Source of the DNA: CAVRTJ01 sp046704825 | GTDB lineage: Bacteria > Acidobacteriota > UBA4820 > DSQY01 | NCBI GenBank assembly: GCA_046704825.1 | Contig: JBJKRE010000186.1 | Coordinates: 1 to 7,679, forward strand | Length of the DNA stretch: 7,679 nt | Direction of reading: 5' to 3' | Shown: positions 5,832 through 7,679 of the stretch, one piece after another | Layout: the number at the start of each line of letters is the position of its first letter | How positions within the stretch are numbered: position 1 is the stretch's first letter | Notes under the pieces: model-generated | Told to the model about the DNA's origin: nothing | Seen by the model: the letters and a program-made list of their open reading frames with translations, nothing else | Database searches by the model: none | Position numbers and translations under genes: made by a program

Positions 5832-7679
5832 GCTTCAGCGAGCTCTTCATCCGCAGGCCGGTCATGACCACTCTGGTCATGTTGGCCATCCTCCTCTTTG
5901 GAATCACGGGCTACAGACTGCTTCCCGTGAGCGACCTACCCAACGTGGACTTTCCCACGATCCAGGTCAGCGCCCAATTGCCGGGTGCCAGCCCGGAAAC
6001 GATGGCCTCGGCGGTGGCGCTGCCCCTCGAGAAACAGTTCTCCACCATCGCCGGCATCGATTCGATGACGTCCACGAGCTATCAAGGTTCTACCTCGATC
6101 ACCCTCCAGTTCGCCCTCGATCGAAATCTGGACGCCGCCGCCCTGGACGTCCAGTCGGCCATCTCCGTGGCCCAGGCGCAACTGCCGTCTGATATGCCGA
6201 CACCGCCTTCCTATCAGAAGGTAAACCCCGCGGATCAGCCTGTCCTCTATCTGGCCCTTACTTCGCCCACGCTCCCCATGAGCGACGTGGACGAGTACGG
6301 CGAAACGCTTATGGCCCAGCGCATCTCCATGGTCAGCGGCGTAGCCCAGGTTCAGGTGTACGGTTCTCAAAAGTACGCCGTGCGCGTTCAGGTGAATCCG
6401 AATACTCTCGCCAACCAGGGCATAGGTTTGAACCAGGTTGCCTCGGCTATCTCCACCGGCAACGTGAACCTTCCCACAGGAACGCTGTACGGTCCCCACG
6501 TCGCCTATACGGTGCAGGCAACCGGTCAGCTCAACGATGCCGCCGCCTACCGGCCCCTCATTGTGACTTACGAAAACGGGAAGCCGGTGCGTCTGAAGGC
6601 TCTCGGCCGGGTGCTCGACAGTGTCGAGAACGACAAGACCTCCGCCTGGTATGTCGATCAGACCCACGACCAGCGCTCCGTCGTTCTTGCCATCAGGCGA
6701 CAGCCCGGCACGAACACGGTGGCGGTGGCCCAGGCCGTCAAAGATCTCATCCCGACGTTCGAGCGGCAACTGCCGGCCTCGGTCACGCTCCACGTGCTGT
6801 ACGACAGGTCGGATTCCATCAAGGCCTCCGTATCGGACGTCAAGTTCACGCTGCTCTTGACTCTGTGCCTGGTGATCCTGGTCATTTTCTTGTTCCTCAG
6901 GAACATGTCGGCCACCGTGATCCCGAGTTTGGCCCTGCCCATGTCCATCGTCGGGACCTTCGCCGTCATGTACCTGCTGGGGTACAGTCTCGACAACTTG
7001 TCGTTAATGGCATTGACGCTCGCTGTCGGGTTCGTGGTGGACGACGCCATCGTCATGCTGGAAAATATCGTCCGGCATACCGAGATGGGGAAGAGCATTC
7101 TCGAGGCCGCGCTAGACGGTTCGAGGGAGATTGGCTTTACCATTCTGTCCATGACATTCTCGCTCGTCGCCGTGTTCATCCCCATCCTGTTCATGGGGGG
7201 CATCCTGGGGCGGCTGTTCCACGAATTCGCCGTGACGATCGGTTCCGCCATATTGATTTCGGGTTTCGTATCGCTGACGCTGACTCCCATGCTGGCCAGC
7301 CGTTTCTTGAAGCACCAGTCGGAGGTACACCACGGCAAGACCTACGAAGTATCGGAGAAGGCTTTTCTGTGGCTTCTGGCCTGGTATGAACGGGGCCTCA
7401 AGTGGTCGCTGGCTCACCGTAGGACTGTGCTGGTCTCCATGCTGGTGGTTCTGGTCCTGACCGGCTGGCTATTCATGATCATTCCAAAAGGGTTCCTGCC
7501 CAGCGAAGACGCCAGCCGGGCCATGGTCTTCACGCAAGCCAAGGAAGGTATTTCGTACGACGCAATGGTTCGGCACCAGCAGGAAATCAACCGCATCATC
7601 CAAGCCAACCCAGACGTCGCTGCCTTCTTTTCTACCGCGGGAGGCAGGGGATTCCTCGCCAGTAACCAGGGCATCTGCT
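5828..7679 (+). CDS. RND multidrug efflux pump, inner-membrane subunit (3' end missing)
   Basis: This is a proton-driven RND (AcrB/MdtB-MdtC type) transporter. It runs off the window after 617 codons, about 60% of the usual 1,020-1,060 residues, with no stop in frame. Its start overlaps the adaptor stop by ATGA. It opens with the family signature SFSELFIRRPVMTTLVML and TM1 (about 10-29). The first periplasmic porter domain follows (SDLPNVDFPTIQVSAQLPGA, LDVQSAISVAQAQLP). TM2 starts near 339. TM4 carries the proton-relay aspartates in GFVVDDAIVMLENIV (Asp405 and Asp406, the equivalents of AcrB Asp407/408). TM5 and TM6 follow (SMTFSLVAVFIPILFMGGILG, LISGFVSLTLTPMLASRFLK). TM7 starts near 534 and leads into PKGFLPSEDA and the second porter domain. 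The TM10 lysine partner lies beyond the window. The visible part looks functional. Drug or lipid substrates are unknown; the heavy-metal (CusA) type is less likely from the overall pattern. Confidence 0.95.
   Translation, partial: MSFSELFIRRPVMTTLVMLAILLFGITGYRLLPVSDLPNVDFPTIQVSAQLPGASPETMASAVALPLEKQFSTIAGIDSMTSTSYQGSTSITLQFALDRNLDAAALDVQSAISVAQAQLPSDMPTPPSYQKVNPADQPVLYLALTSPTLPMSDVDEYGETLMAQRISMVSGVAQVQVYGSQKYAVRVQVNPNTLANQGIGLNQVASAISTGNVNLPTGTLYGPHVAYTVQATGQLNDAAAYRPLIVTYENGKPVRLKALGRVLDSVENDKTSAWYVDQTHDQRSVVLAIRRQPGTNTVAVAQAVKDLIPTFERQLPASVTLHVLYDRSDSIKASVSDVKFTLLLTLCLVILVIFLFLRNMSATVIPSLALPMSIVGTFAVMYLLGYSLDNLSLMALTLAVGFVVDDAIVMLENIVRHTEMGKSILEAALDGSREIGFTILSMTFSLVAVFIPILFMGGILGRLFHEFAVTIGSAILISGFVSLTLTPMLASRFLKHQSEVHHGKTYEVSEKAFLWLLAWYERGLKWSLAHRRTVLVSMLVVLVLTGWLFMIIPKGFLPSEDASRAMVFTQAKEGISYDAMVRHQQEINRIIQANPDVAAFFSTAGGRGFLASNQGIC

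Noticed and set aside
5936..6793. Long antisense reading frame opposite the RND gene.
   Set aside because: It is a shadow of high-GC third positions in the RND frame; its translation is His/Gly/Arg-rich with no recognisable domain.
1..7679. CRISPR arrays, tRNA/rRNA genes, insertion sequences, attachment sites or phage genes.
   Set aside because: None was seen: no spaced direct repeats, no transposase or integrase motifs, and no structured RNA gene in the short intergenic gaps.

Overview
The window is high-GC, densely packed bacterial DNA with every gene on the + strand. Diderm (Gram-negative) cell architecture is clear, because the last three genes encode a complete outer-membrane channel / periplasmic adaptor / RND pump set and two of them carry lipoprotein signals. 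The gene mix (MTH1187-type protein, DUF1028 protein, tetR-tolC-adaptor-RND order) would suit Desulfobacterota or a related deep-branching proteobacterial lineage. That placement is a guess from gene content, not a measurement. TGA serves as a normal stop codon here.

Layout. Positions 3-881 hold the 3' part of a CNNM/CorC-HlyC membrane protein with paired CBS domains. Positions 944-1264 hold a small MTH1187/YqgV (thiamine-binding-like) protein, preceded by a GC-only hairpin and a strong ribosome binding site. Positions 1321-2313 hold an exported DUF1028 (Ntn-hydrolase-like) protein with a C-terminal TPR-like segment. Positions 2314-2515 are a control region with a near-consensus sigma70 promoter. 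Two operator-like sites lie 20 bp apart, one filling the -35/-10 spacer and the other overlapping the -10 box.

From 2516 onward there is one efflux operon: a TetR-family regulator, a TolC/NodT-type outer-membrane lipoprotein (3160-4668), an RND membrane-fusion lipoprotein (4665-5831) and an RND inner-membrane pump (5828 to the window end, incomplete). All three junctions downstream of the regulator are the same 4-base ATGA overlap, so translation is probably coupled along the whole chain.

The most notable feature is that the regulator is interrupted by a single in-frame TGA (2906-2908). The reading frame continues past it for 84 more codons of convincing TetR C-terminal sequence and ends exactly in the ATGA overlap with the tolC gene. 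The repressor is therefore probably broken by one point change, unless this is a sequencing error or a leaky stop. The promoter and operators it would act on are still present. Predicted effects are derepression of the pump, combined with loss of translational coupling into tolC.
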